Notes: a model not told the origin generated them from the letters alone. 64,000 bases of DNA from Karalla daura (GCA_029224185.1 CM055198.1:3277675-3341674), one strand, 5' to 3'; positions 46,000 through 57,505 are shown, counted from the stretch's first letter. Numbers and translations are program-made.

Positions 46000-46130
46000 G
46001 GTATATAAACATGATCTAACCTAAACCAGCCCTGTTCCTTTTTTGTTCATTATGGAAGCACTGGCTTGGTAATTAACTGCATTCGGCAGAACGGCTATGT
46101 TCACAGTAATGCACATTACATTACTACTGC
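46000..46130 (+). repeat. Duplicated vault-RNA upstream flank (other copy at 50.43-50.57 kb)
   Basis: The 130 bp upstream of vault RNA copy 6, including its TATA box, is repeated almost unchanged at 50434-50572, same orientation. Shared blocks include ctaacctaaaccagccctg and gcactggcttggtaattaac. Confidence 0.85.
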
Positions 46131-47316
46131 AGTTTATTTTTTTCACCTATTGTTGTTCTTGTTATTTTATTTTACACTACTCACTTATTACTTATTATAT
46201 TTACTTACTGTACTATTATTTTTTGTCTGTGTGGGGACTGTGATGTTCTTTTGTTTAATTTTTGTCTGATGTATAGAACTTTTTGGGTATAAAGAACAAT
46301 TTGGGTATAAATAAAGTAGTTTCCTGCTCTTATCGTATCCTGTCAGGTCATTATTACTGATCCATCAATGTGGAATGTAGACTCTGAGTTGCTGATCTGG
46401 AATCAAAGTATATCATGCATGATAATTAGATTTTGAATTTTTGATATCTTCTGAAGTACTTGCTTACCTCCAATTAGTGTTTGTTCAAGTCTTCACCTGA
46501 TGTTGGTACCCTTTATTGGCACACAGAACACAGTTTGGCAGAGATGAACCCACATTATAATTTGTACATTATTGGACTGTGGCCGCCTGTCGCTGAGTTC
46601 TTCCCCTGTGTTTGTCTTCCCACGGTGGTGACCTGAGGAGACTAGTGCTGTGATGCTGCAACATTTCCAGACATCACATCTGAGCTGAGGTACAATTGTT
46701 GCAGCAAAGACAAGCTCTGATGTGCTGAAATCACATGTTTAATCATTTGCAAGTAAGTGGCAGAGGGAAATAAAAACACTGAACAGCTCGCATGGTTCGA
46801 GCCCAGGGAGGAAGGAGAGCTCTTTGAGAGAGCTGAGGATCGAGGTAGGTATTTGGTATCTGATAGGTATTACACGAGTGCCCTAGCATTGGTCTCAAAT
46901 AGAGAAATGTGCACTTTTTTGGTGTCACATTGTGTAGAACAGGTAATGAAAACTTTACTGCTCTCACTGTAACACAAACCTGAGAAGGCAACTTATATAA
47001 AGCACAGCAGAAAGGAGGACTGACAAGGCTGTCAGAGAGAATCTGAAACCACTGTCCTCTGGCAGCTCTTAGATTGTTGGCAGTAGATTGCAGTAATCAG
47101 AATACATGCTGAAAAATATGCCCACAAGGAAACATGGTATGACTGATATTAGTTCATTATGAAGCAGGTAATCTCCAGTGGGCCAAATAGCAACCTCCAG
47201 ATATGGACCATTAACAGATTGGAAAACATCCATGCATTTATCTGTGGACTGACAACCCTGTCTACAACATTTCCATTGTGAACGTGCTGCCGAGCAGAGC
47301 ATCTGCGGCCGCTCCC
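46131..47316. other. Intergenic, no functional gene seen
   Basis: A T-rich stretch at 46131-46320 is followed by ordinary A/T-rich sequence. Apart from the decayed vault-RNA copy near 46.8 kb I see no supported gene. Confidence 0.5.
46773..46865 (-). pseudogene. Decayed vault-RNA copy 7
   Basis: On plus the stretch reads aaaaacactgaacagctcgc then atggttcgagccc, which is the 3' end and B box of a vault RNA with many substitutions. Box A and the 5' end can no longer be recognised and no TATA is seen at the right distance. Confidence 0.5.
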
Positions 47317-49564
47317 TCATGTCATCTGGCTCTCATTGGTGAGGACCCACCAAAGAGCCAGGGGCAGAACAGGCCACAGGACGGCCGGGCTGGGCTGCAG
47401 CAGCATCCCTCCGGTGTCAGGGCAAGGCTTGATCCGCCCTGAGGGGAGAGGGACAGAGAGGTCAGCTGCAGTTCTAATAACATACCCATGGCAGCACATT
47501 CAACATTATATTTAACATCATACTAGAATCATACTAGAATTCTGTACATTGGGCGATGTTTTCTTGACAGAGCGTGTGAAGCATTATTTGTACGTCTCTC
47601 AGCCATTTAGATTCTCATCACTATCATTTTAGGGGCTCTGCAGAATATCCACTCTAATCTGTCTGTCACATCAGTGGTTCTAGCATACATTTGAACACAG
47701 CCTTTCTAGCAGACCTTAGAAGACATCGTAGAACTCAGCGTGAGTGCAATGAATTTGCTGGTGTGAGTTAGCTGGTCTCACTTAGGCATATGAGTGCTGA
47801 AACCTTGGCAGCATATTAGTGGAGAGTCCAGGATGCGCTGCTCGACAGCTGTAAGCACTGATGGTGATGAAGAAGGGCAGAATGGGTGTGTACACCCGTG
47901 CATTTGTTGCACTTCCTCACATGTTTTCTCAGCACTGTCTACATGGAGGAGAGCAGATGTTTGCACTGATAATGGACGCTCTATCAACAAATTGATCCTC
48001 TTATATATGCAAAAGTTTTAAAAACATCACCAGAATAATGTCATTTCAAGAAAGTCACCAATCTTGACGGGTAGTTCTCCACTTGGAGGTTATGGTTATG
48101 ACCTCGTTAGGTTAAGGCCCCTTGTATAGGTTGGGATGCTTAATTTTTGTTGCCATTCATTGGTCAGAGCTGGAAAATATCCGAGTGTCTTGGTAAAATG
48201 CAATGTTTTGTTGCTTCTCCTTCAGTGGACTTCTGGTTGGTGTCTGTCCTGCTCGGTTGACACAGACTGAGTGAACTCTCATGCAGTACTTTTTACTGCA
48301 CTCACCTATTCCTGTGCGTATGCTGTAATCTATGGTGATTTCCCTCTCTTCTTTCCGTTTTTTTCGTGTCAGCGTGCAGTTGTACTTGGTGGTTTTATCA
48401 GCGTTGAACCGTGGATGATCTGGGAGGATGAGCCTGCACCTCTTGCCGGTGTCCAGCACTGTCCCATCCGATGCCTTAAATTCACAGGTGAAGTTTGGAG
48501 AATCCTCGCAATATGCATACGTGCAATTCAACCTTGAGTCAATCGACAGGTTGTGGTTCGTTAGGTTTAGAGTCACAAATATGCAATCACTGTGTATAAA
48601 ACAAGTTCAGTTGTGTGCGTGAACCTGAGGCTGTTGTTTCTGGTGATGCAGGCAGTCAAAGTGCCAAAATCCCCTTGCTTTTTGGCAGTAGCTGAACCTG
48701 CATTCAGTTGACAAATGGTGTTACATACCGGCAGGTATTCACAACTTGTGCAAACAGTACTTAGCCATTTAACAATACAGTCTATGTAAACAGCAAATAT
48801 TATTGCACAGCTGATTTAATAATTGCACAGAAATAATAATCTGACAGCAGATGAAGGTCCATCCATAATCTTACTCCAGCACTCCTACGGTAAAAGCAGG
48901 GAATACCCCCTGCACATACGCCATTCCCTGCAACACTTAGGCTCAATTTATAGTGTCCAATCAACCTAAATACATGCTTTTGGACTGTGGGAAGATAAAG
49001 CTTCTCCTACCTGGAGAGAACATGGAAACACATGCCTGGAATCAAACCCAGGATGTTCTTGCTGTAAGGTATCAATGCTAACCACTTACCTAAATAATGT
49101 AAAATGATAAACTAGTGCCTTTATAACAGTGGGAAAAGGTTTACCGATGTTAAATGCCAAGTGTTCTTGTGCAAGGACATGTTTAGAACAAAAGAACATA
49201 AAAAATATCGAAGAACCAGAAAAAAAACTCAACATATTGTGTCCACACTGAGCTTGAAAAAGGCCTTTGGGCTAACAGTGATGTCATCCAGTCACCCTAA
49301 CCTGATTATGGTCAGCTCTTCTGATTAACGACCTTGTTACAGAAGCAGCAGTAACCACTATAATGGTGTGTGTCTTCCTGGACATAAAAGCTTGACAGTC
49401 AACAGGCTGTGGCTGCTGATATCCCCTGCTACCATTGTACATTATCCATGATTTTCCATGCATTATTAAATTCACTTCACAACAATTGGGATCTTTATTG
49501 AAGAGAATGATTTTGAAGTGGGCTTACCCAGGAAGAAGAGGAGAACAGAAACAGAGACGAGCAT
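47317..49564 (-). CDS. Small cysteine-containing secreted or membrane-anchored protein, family unknown
   Basis: Exons in coding order: 49528-49564 (signal-peptide start MLVSVSVLLFFLG), probably 48625-48697, then 48306-48589 and 47317-47438 (stop). The third exon encodes an extracellular-looking domain with several cysteines and N-glycosylation sites (NLTNHNLS, NCTYAYC, NFTCEF, YNCTL), then a basic RKKRKEER stretch. The last encodes a Pro/Gly linker and a hydrophobic end (PAVLWPVLPLALWWVL), fitting a transmembrane or GPI-anchor signal. The second exon fits the phases exactly, but leaves only 35 nt between it and the third exon, which is too short for a normal intron. The gene may therefore be misassembled, frameshifted, or use another exon. 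I do not recognise the family; an immunoglobulin-like or receptor ectodomain is possible. Confidence 0.6.
48857..49090 (+). repeat. Degenerate copy of a common teleost interspersed repeat
   Basis: The order gaataccccctgcac, then caatttatagtgtccaatca, then a gtgggaagat block, a gagaacatgg block and ggatgttcttgctgt resembles, from memory, a repeat found throughout fish genomes. Its class is not decided here. Confidence 0.55.
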
Positions 49565-49742
49565 TTTCCTGAGGTGACTGGGACACAGAGACAAGACGAC
49601 CATGAGAAGACTCTGTGTTACACTTTCAATGCCTGTTCATTTCTAATACTGCAAGTCCTTTTTATCGTGGCAACAGATGCACACTGAAAGAGTGTAAGGA
49701 ATAAAAAAGAATAGAAAGAGTTCACAGGGTTAAGCACCTCCA

Positions 49743-49750
49743 TATTTATA
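49743..49750 (-). promoter_or_regulatory. TATA box for the small secreted-protein gene
   Basis: The minus strand reads TATAAATA here, 179 bp upstream of the signal-peptide start codon at 49564. A 5' UTR of about 150 nt would follow. Confidence 0.5.
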
Positions 49751-50433
49751 TAAGAGCCACGTTCAGCATCATCATCGATCCTTCTCTGTCCAGCAGCTTT
49801 TAATCGGGAAAACAGGAGCTTGTATAAACCACTAAATGACTTAAAGGAGGACGTGCATTCTTATGGGAAAACAAGCTGTCTAAAACCTTGAGATCATGCC
49901 ATATGTAACATGCAAATAAAACCATGAAGATCTTAAAATTGTTCCGTGTGTTTATCTGTCCAAAAATGTAAATTATTTTCAGTGTCTTACCGTCGATCTG
50001 CCTTTTGATCTTGCTTTCCTCTGGCACTTCCAGTAAGTCCTAGAATGAGCATATTGGGCTGGGCAGGAAGGTGGAGCGGATGGAGCAGGGTGGGAGGGTG
50101 TTGTGCAGGATCACCTCATGCCATGCACTACACCGTGTCGCTGTCTGAGCCCTGCTTTAGTGGAAAGCTGCTGATGTCTAACTTTATTCTTTACTTTTGC
50201 AGTTTGAGTAACAGGTGTTTGTTCAACAGTGGCACAGTCAATGGTTGCCTAGAAGTGGGCGCATAGTTGATTTTTTGAGTAACATTATTGTTATATTTGT
50301 CGGGGTTGTTGAGTCAAGAGCAAATTTGGATTTTGATGCAAACCCAAATAAACTCAGCAAGTCAGCAAAAAACTGTTGTTGGATTATTGTACATACATGT
50401 TATCTAATAGTGTGCTTGAACATGGGAGCAGGT

Positions 50434-50572
50434 CTGGGTATATCAACATAATCTAACCTAAACCAGCCCTGTTCCTTATTTTGTTAGATTACGGAAGCAC
50501 TGGCTTGGTAATTAACTGCATTCGGCAGAACGGATATGTTCACAGTAATGCACATTACATTACTACTGTAAC
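50434..50572 (+). repeat. Duplicated vault-RNA upstream flank without the RNA gene
   Basis: It matches 46000-46130 with few differences, including a TATA-like gggtatatcaac. The sequence on the other side of the TATA block is unrelated to a vault RNA, so only the upstream part was copied or retained. Confidence 0.85.
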
Positions 50573-51119
50573 CAAGGTAACACCCTGATGATAATAAAAA
50601 GAGAGGGTTCAGAGAGACACACTCAGGGCGGAGGAGATTGTAACTGAATGTTCATCTTCTCTGTTCTCCTTGCAAGTAAAAGAAAACTCAATCTGTTGTC
50701 CTGTCTCTTTTTAGGTAAAACCGATATAAACCAATCAACTGTAAAAGATCATTTTTTGTACCTTAGTGGTTTGTGCTGAAAATATTTCCATTGCAAAATA
50801 AGTCTTACATTGGTTTAGTTAAAAAAGATGCTTTTCTGCCTGCCTGCCAACTCATCTGCACTGTCAAAAAACAAGCTTAAGCAAATTGTTATCTGTGTCA
50901 CAATTACTCTGCTCCACTTTGGCTTTTTCAACTTGATGTTTTTTTTCATTGTGTAACTAGGAATGAAATGTGTTCCTGTTATTTGTGCATTAGGACTAAT
51001 GGACATGGGATGGGTCATTTCCTGTATATCTCTGTCCAAAGAGAAATTAGAGCCCAGCCACGCCTAGAAAAGCGGAACATCATGCAAATAACGTTGTACA
51101 TAGATATAAGTACAAAGAG

Positions 51120-51152
51120 TGGGAGGGAGGGAGGGAGGGAGGGAGGGAGGGG
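51120..51152. repeat. GGGA tetranucleotide repeat
   Basis: About eight GGGA units. Confidence 0.9.
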
Positions 51153-51772
51153 ACTGGTCAAGCCTATGTCTGCATGACTAATTTCATTCTTAATGGTTGT
51201 ATTGTGGTTTGCACGTTCCTCTCCAGAGAGAAAGAAAATCTCGCTAATTGATGGGGATCATTTCTCCTGCTGCATTGTATCTGTTCAGATACTGTCTCCT
51301 AGAAGTGTCTGGGTTTATGAGGTCCAGAGTTGACTGAGCTGGAGAAGTTTCACCATCTAGTTCAGGAGCTGCCATTCAGGAGCTCCGTCTGGATGGCTGT
51401 CAGTTCCAGCCGTACCTTGGGCTGACTGGAGCCCAGTTCCAGGATCTTAAGCTTGGGTTGGTGCCAGGATCTCCCCCTGCTACAGTTGTATCACGACAAT
51501 CAGCAACATAGTAAAACAAGGCACAGAGGATCTCACAACTTACCCCATCTCAGTCCCACCTAAACATAGTGAATTGATAACTGGACATTTTAATACATTT
51601 AAACTTTGTAAAAAGAGGACATGTCCAAGCAAAAGTTGACGTTTGGTCACCCTATTTAAAAACATGGATCCATTTCATTTCATAGCAAAATGCTGACTCT
51701 CGAGCTGACCCTCCCGGAGACTGGGAGTGTATGCTCATGAATCGTGGGGAGCAGCTTTATCCCCTCACCATT

Positions 51773-52085
51773 TTATTCGGGGGCTGGGTCGTGGCAGCAG
51801 TCTGAGCAGGGACACCTAGACCTCTCTCTCCCTGGAAACTTCCTCTTGCTCTTCCGGAAGGATCCCAAGGCGTTCCCAGGGCTACAAAGTGACATAGTCA
51901 CTCCGGCGTAGGTCTGGGACTTCCTCTGGGTGTCCCCCCAGTGGGACGTGCCTGGAACACCTCCTGAGGGAGGAGTCCAGGGGGCGTCCGAGACAGATGC
52001 TCGAGCCACCTCATCTGGCTCTTCTCGATGTGGAGGAGCAACGACTCTACTCTGAGCTCCTTCCGGATAACAGAGCACCTCACCC
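51773..52085 (-). mobile_element. 3' fragment of an RTE/Rex3-like LINE, old copy
   Basis: The minus strand encodes a degraded version of the C-terminal part of the RTE LINE at 54.4-57.6 kb: LRVESLLLHIEKSQMRWLEH here against LRVEPLLLHIERSQLRWLRH there. It is frameshifted and has lost the GATG tail. Confidence 0.85.
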
Positions 52086-52154
52086 TATCTCTAAGGGAAT
52101 GCTATATCTGAATATATCTATGGTGTCCACCATACGGCGGGGTGAAGAACGCCT

Positions 52155-52475
52155 GCACAGGTCAGCACAAAAGTTACTGCTCTTATCTTGCTGAAATTTT
52201 GACGGATTTATAAATGTTTACAAATGTTTACAAACAAGCTATTTTGTGACATTCTACACAACTATGCAGTATCATAGATACATATCCGATGTTTATAACG
52301 AACCAAACCGTTTGAAAATCGTTTGAAATTTGAGTACAAAGTACATGTCCCGATACTAACAGAATGTAATGGGTGAGCGAGCTGCCCATTGCAAGATGGC
52401 TGGCATATGTGGACATTTGACTCTGAAAGCGAGCAACGTGGACGAGGCGTCTAGCTTTCTGTATACTCTTTTGTA
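52155..52475 (+). repeat. Partial copy of the inverted-repeat element at 60.25-60.71 kb
   Basis: It aligns in the same orientation with 60380-60700: cacaaaagttact, gacggattta, acaaacaagctat, cacaactatgcagt, gatgtttataac and gtctagctttct are shared with modest divergence. The left terminus is missing. Confidence 0.8.
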
Positions 52476-52587
52476 TACTTTCTGTCCACTCTTACTCTAG
52501 TATTAATAAATGTACATTTTTATGATTTATAATGTACCGTGTCACATTAAATAAACATATATGTCCCTGTAGTTCTCACCACCATCA

Positions 52588-52710
52588 GCAGTCCCAAGAG
52601 AGGACACCACCCTGCAACTGAGTGCCCAGCCTCATTCCCTGTGTGGTGTCAGTGCTGTGGACCAAAGCGTCCTTATCAAGGAGCCAGGGAAAACTCTGAA
52701 TGCAGACAGC
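52588..52710 (+). pseudogene. Orphan alpha-2-macroglobulin exon (region before the bait domain)
   Basis: The plus-strand frame reads TLQLSAQPHSLCGVSAVDQS then VLIKEPGKTLNADS, matching the conserved A2M segment with SVCALRAVDQSVL in the human protein. An acceptor (cag) and a donor (GTAACT at 52711) flank it. Matching exons on either side were not found in the expected order and spacing, so it looks like the remains of a second, upstream A2M gene. It is not part of the intact gene at 59 kb, whose exon 1 lies further downstream. Confidence 0.75.
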
Positions 52711-53766
52711 GTAACTACTGAAGTCATGCATGCATGAAGTCTTTTAGAAACTTTATCTTTCTTAACATTACCAGTCACCCAGAGGCTACATATATTTTCA
52801 GGTACTGTTTCCTTGTGTGAGATCTCTATTGAACAGTGCTTGGCTGTTTGAAACATACCTTTTATTTCTATAAACTATATATAGTTTGTTGCCTGTAAGG
52901 AATTCATCTAACATTCCACATGAGGTTCATGATCTCACTGTATGTTTGCGGGTGAGGCCTCAAAGATATGTTCTGCCACCCCATGGGAGTGATACCAGGT
53001 ATTGCACAAAAAACAACCTGCAACACAAAGTGGACAATGGGTCTGTTTGCTGACTTAGGTGTATTCATTTCCCAGTGATGTCTGTTTGTCATTGTGTTAT
53101 CTAGAATGTGGGACTAAAGATGGCCACAAATTTGTTCATCCGAGTGCCGCCATGTCTCACATTCAGAGGAAGAGAATACCACCAAGGTACCACATAGGTA
53201 CCACACCTCTAGCTCTTCATATAAACCCTTCAAAGTGACACAGATTCAATGACTATGCTGCCTCTGACAGAATATTTCCTCACTTATGTTCAGGTATTGC
53301 TTATCGTGATTATAGAGGACCTATATTAGTAAGTAGATCAGAAGTTGGACTGGCAGGTGAGCTTGGTGTTGGTGGTCCAGTTAGACGCTACCAGTCTCCT
53401 CTTCCTCCTCCTCAGTCCACACTTTCTTGGGACCTGGTTGAAGTAGGGTGAGATGTAGTCATGTGCGGCTTCAATTTTTTGTTTAACTTGCTTACCAATT
53501 GTGACACAGACTGTTACAATGCTACAGCTTGATGCTGATAGTTTGGGTGTAATTTTCTTCATATGACATGATCTGGTATTCAAACGTTCTGTGTTGAACA
53601 TAGCATTTAGGCAAGGCTTTATTAGATGTATCTAAAGCAGTATCTATAACATTGTAGACATATCTATCCAGTTTCTGACTTTGTTTACTTGGATCAAGTC
53701 TGAGGTTTCCAGGTACATGTTCGCAGCTCAGTGAATGTGTCTGCATTGTATCTGCATTGAACAAAG

Positions 53767-53907
53767 GACGTGCCCATGACTGTACCTGACACCATCACCA
53801 CCTGGGAGACGGAGGCTTCCTGTTTGTCCTCTCAGGGTTTTGGCTTGGCTCCTCGTAAAGAGGTCTTCCAGCCCTTCTTCCTTGAGCGCAGCCTGCCTTA
53901 CTCCATA
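53767..53907 (+). pseudogene. Orphan alpha-2-macroglobulin exon (after the bait region)
   Basis: The plus-strand frame reads MTVPDTITTWETEASCLSSQ, then GFGLAPRKE, then VFQPFFLERSLPYSI, a close match to the A2M exon holding VTVPDTITEW and FQPFFVELTMPYSVI. No GT donor follows the expected end, so splicing is probably lost. With the exon at 52.6 kb it marks a decayed A2M copy on the plus strand. Confidence 0.8.
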
Positions 53908-54355
53908 CAAACACATTTGGCAGAACAAAGTAAACAGTCTGCTGCTCTCGATCACAAGCTACCGGCGATTGCACAAGTGGTGTGAGCAGTGCCCAGTATG
54001 GCTCGTGCTCCCGGGTGGGACACTCGGGCCATTGCTGTGCACACCAGGCAGCTGGTCAGCGCTGTGTCTGGACCAGAGATGGCCATACAGTCATTGACTA
54101 GAGGAGTGGAAGCAGGCAGTGGCCGGTTCTTCCATCAGCCTAAGAGCTGAGGGACTGGAGCAGGCAGGAACGGGAGATGGAGGATCAGAGAGCGCAGGAT
54201 CAGTGTACACGCTGCGTAAAAGTGCAGTTAATTATGTGTTTGGTGCAAAAAACAACCAAGAAAATGGAGCCACAGAGATGTCATATTGACAGCAGTTGTT
54301 AATATTTTGTTTTAATTTCAGATTTTCTTCTGTTTATTCTTGAGAAATGTGTTTA

Positions 54356-54370
54356 ATCACATCGCCATGC
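54356..54370. repeat. Target-site duplication, left copy
   Basis: atcacatcgccatgc, identical to 57651-57665. The two copies bracket the LINE exactly. Confidence 0.9.
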
Positions 54371-55977
54371 CATCCATCCATCCATCCATCTTCTTCCGCT
54401 TATCCGGGGCCGGGTCGCGGGGGGAGCAGTCTAAGCAGGGACGCCCAGACCTCCCTCTCCCTGGACACTTCCTCCAGCGTGCCCTGGGTCTTCCCCTGGG
54501 TCTCCTCCCGGATGGACATGCCCGGAACACCTCCCTAGGGAGGCGTCCAGGAGACATCCGATTCAGATGCCTGAGCCACCTCAGCTGGCTCCTCTCGATG
54601 TGGAGGAGCAGCGGCTCTACTCTGAGCTCCTCCGGAGTGACAGAGCTGCTCACCCTATCTCTAAGGGAGCGCCCCGCCACTCTGCAGAGGAAACCCATTT
54701 CAGCCGCTTCTATCCTGGATCTCATTCTTTCGGTCATGACCCAGAGTTCATGACCATAGGTGAGGGTAGGAACGTAGATCGACCGGTAAATCGAGAGCTT
54801 CGCCTTTTGGCTCAGCTCCTTCTTCACCACAACGGACCGATACAGTGACCGCATTACTGCAGCTGCTGCACCGATCCGCCTGTCGATCTCTTGCTCCATC
54901 CTTCCCTCACTCGTGAACATGACTCCGAGATACTTGAACTCCTCTACCTGAGGCAGGGGCTCTCCACCGACCTGAAGAGGGCATTCCACCTTTCTCCGGT
55001 CGAGAACCATGGCCTCGGACTTGGAGGTGCTGATTCTCATGCCAGCTGCTTCACACTCGGCTGCAAACCGCCCCAGTGCATGCTGGAGGTCCTGGCTCGA
55101 GGGAGCCAATAAGACAACATCATCTGCAAAGAGCAGAGATGAAATCCCATGACTCCCGAACCGGACCATCTCTGGCCCCCTGCTGCGCCTAGAAATTCTG
55201 TCCATAAAGGTAATGAACAGAACCGGTGACAAAGGGCAGCCCTGTCGGAGGCCTACATGCACCGGGAACAGGCCTGATTTACTGCCGGCCATGCGAACCG
55301 AGCTCCTGCACCGGTCATACAGTGACCGCACGGCCCTCAGTAGAGGGCCCCGGACCCCGTACTCCCGGAGTACCCCCCACAGGACACCACGAGGGACACG
55401 GTCGAAAGCCTTCTCCAAGTCCACAAAACACATGTGGACTGGATGGGCAAACTCCCATGAACCCTCGAGCACCCTGTGGAGAGTATAGAGCTGGTCCAGT
55501 GTTCCACGGCCGGGACGAAAACCACATTGTTCCTCCTGGATCCGAGGTTCGACTATTGGCCGAACTCTCCTCTCTAGCACCCTGGAATAGACTTTCCCCG
55601 GGAGGCTGAGGAGTGTGATCCCCCGGTAATTGGAACACACCCTCCGGTCCCCCTTTTTAAAAAGAGGGACCACCACTCCAGTTTGCCACTCCAGGGGCAC
55701 TGTTCCCGACTGCTACGCGATGTTGCAGAGGCGTGTCAGCCAGGACAGCCCTACAACATCCAGTGACTTGAGATACTCAGGGCGGATCTCATCCACCCCC
55801 GGAGCCTTGCCACTGGGCAGCTTGCGAACTACCTCAGTGACTTCGGCTTGGGTGATGAATGAGTCAACCTCTGGGTCCTTAGCCTCTGCTTCTTCTAGAG
55901 AAGGCGTGACGGTGGGATTGAGGAGATCCTCGAAGTATTCCTTCCACCGGCCAATGATGTCCCCAGTCGAGGTCAAG
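54371..55977 (-). pseudogene. Reverse-transcriptase part of the RTE LINE
   Basis: The frame runs from WKEYFEDLL (near 55940) through a TAG stop at about 55713 and on to 54371. Reverse-transcriptase motifs are visible: FKKGDRRVCSNYRGITLLS, HMCFVDLEKAFDRV, GLRQGCPLSP and the catalytic LLFADDVVLLA. The protein end reads into the GATG repeats as repeated W-M-D-G. Only the single stop interrupts this part. Confidence 0.85.
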
Positions 55978-57505
55978 AGCTCTCCACTTCCACTGTAAAC
56001 AGTATTGGTGGAGCACTGCTTCCCCCTCCTGAGGCGCCGGACGGTTTGCCAGAACCTCTTTGAGGCCGACCGATAGTCTTCTCCATGGCCTCCCCGAACT
56101 TTTCCCAGGCCCGGGTTTTTGGTTCCGCGACTGCTCGCGCTGCCATCCGCTTGGCCCGTCGGTACCCGTCAGCTGTCTCAGGAGTCCCCCGAGCCAACCA
56201 GGCTCGGTAGGACTCCTTCTTCAGCTTGACGGCATCCCTTACTTCCGGTGTCCACCACCGTGTTCTGGGATTGCCGCCACGACAGGCACCGGAGGTCTTA
56301 CGGCCACAACTTTGAACAGCCGCATCCACAATGGAGGTGGAGAACATGGTCCACTCGTGCTCCACGTCCCCAGCCTCCCTCGGGATCAGGTCAAAGCTCT
56401 CCTGAATGTGGGAGTTGAAGACCTCCCTGACAGGAGATTCTGCCAGGCGTTCCCAGCAGACCCTCACGATGCGCTTGGGTCTGCCAAGTCTGTCCAGCTT
56501 CCTCCCTGGCCAGCGAACCCAACTCACCACCAGGTGGTGGTCGGTTGACAGCTCAGCCCCTCTCTTTACCCGAGTGTCCAAGACATACGGCCGGAGGTCA
56601 GATGATACGGCTACAAAGTCGATCATTGATCTCTGGCCTAGGGTGTCCTGGTGCCATGTGCACTGATGGACACCCTTATGCTTGAACATGGTGTTTGTTA
56701 TGGACAAACTGTTACTGGCACAGAAGTCCAGTAACAGAACGCCGCTCGGGTTCAGATCGGGGAGGCCGTTCCTCCCGATCACGCCCCTCCAGGTTTCACT
56801 GTCATTACCGACGTGAGCATTGAAGTCTCCCAGCAGGACGATGGAGTCTCCGGTTGGAGCACTTTCCAGTACTCCTCCCAGGGACTCCAAGAAGCCCGGA
56901 TATTTTGTGCTGCTGTTCGGCCCTTAAGCCGAAACAACAGTTAAGGTTCGGCCCCCCACCCGAAGACGGAGGGACGCGACCCTCTCGTTCTTCGGGGAGA
57001 ACTCCAACATGTGGCGGCTGAGCTGGGGGGCTATAAGCAAGCCCACACCAGCTTGCCACCTTTCCCCGTGGGTAACTCCAGAGTAGTAGAGAGTCCAGCC
57101 TCTCTCAAGGAGTTGGGTTCCAGAGCCCAAACTATGTGTGGAGGTGAGCCCGACTATCTCTAGCCGGTACCGCTCCACCTCCTGCACAAGCTCAGGCTCC
57201 AGAGCCAGATTTGCCCTGGGATTGGTCAGTCGGGGGCCCTGCCCACGACTGCTACCCAGTTCGCTTTGCACCCGACCCCAGTCATTCGCCCTGCAGGTGG
57301 TGGGTCCATGGGGCGGCAGAGAGGATGGAAACGTCACGTATCCTCTTCGGGCTGGGCCCGGCCGGGCCCCGTGACAGACCCGGCCACCAGGCGCTCGCTG
57401 ATGGGCCCTCCGTCCGGGCCTGGCTCCGGACGTGGGTCCTGGGCTTCCTCCGGGCAGGGTCTCGTCTCTCTCCTGTCTTGTTTCCATTGGGGTCTTTTGA
57501 ACCAT
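55973..57505 (-). pseudogene. Endonuclease part of the RTE LINE
   Basis: The apurinic-endonuclease-type region is in two pieces of one frame, separated by a TAA near 56925. The second piece holds LLGDFNAHVG and STDHHLVV, the metal/catalytic motifs of this fold. A frameshift near 56020 separates it from the reverse-transcriptase frame. Confidence 0.8.

Larger units (their letters stand above)
49751..51772. other. Intergenic, no gene seen
   Basis: A/T-rich sequence. It contains the duplicated vault-RNA flank at 50434-50572 and the GGGA repeat at 51120-51152. Nothing else is supported. Confidence 0.5.

Noticed and set aside
43985..46010. Vault-RNA units first read as tRNA genes or a tRNA-derived SINE
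   Set aside because: Only box A and box B resemble a tRNA; there is no cloverleaf or anticodon arm. The terminal CTGG/CCAG pairing, the GGGCGCTGTCCAG end and the external TATA box fit vault RNA instead.
51190..51770. Possible further A2M relic exons to the left
   Set aside because: No frame gave a recognisable A2M block.
53338..53601. An 87-codon minus-strand frame with a basic RRRKRR patch
   Set aside because: No splice partners, no recognised family, and it lies within the region of A2M relics. Kept out for lack of support.
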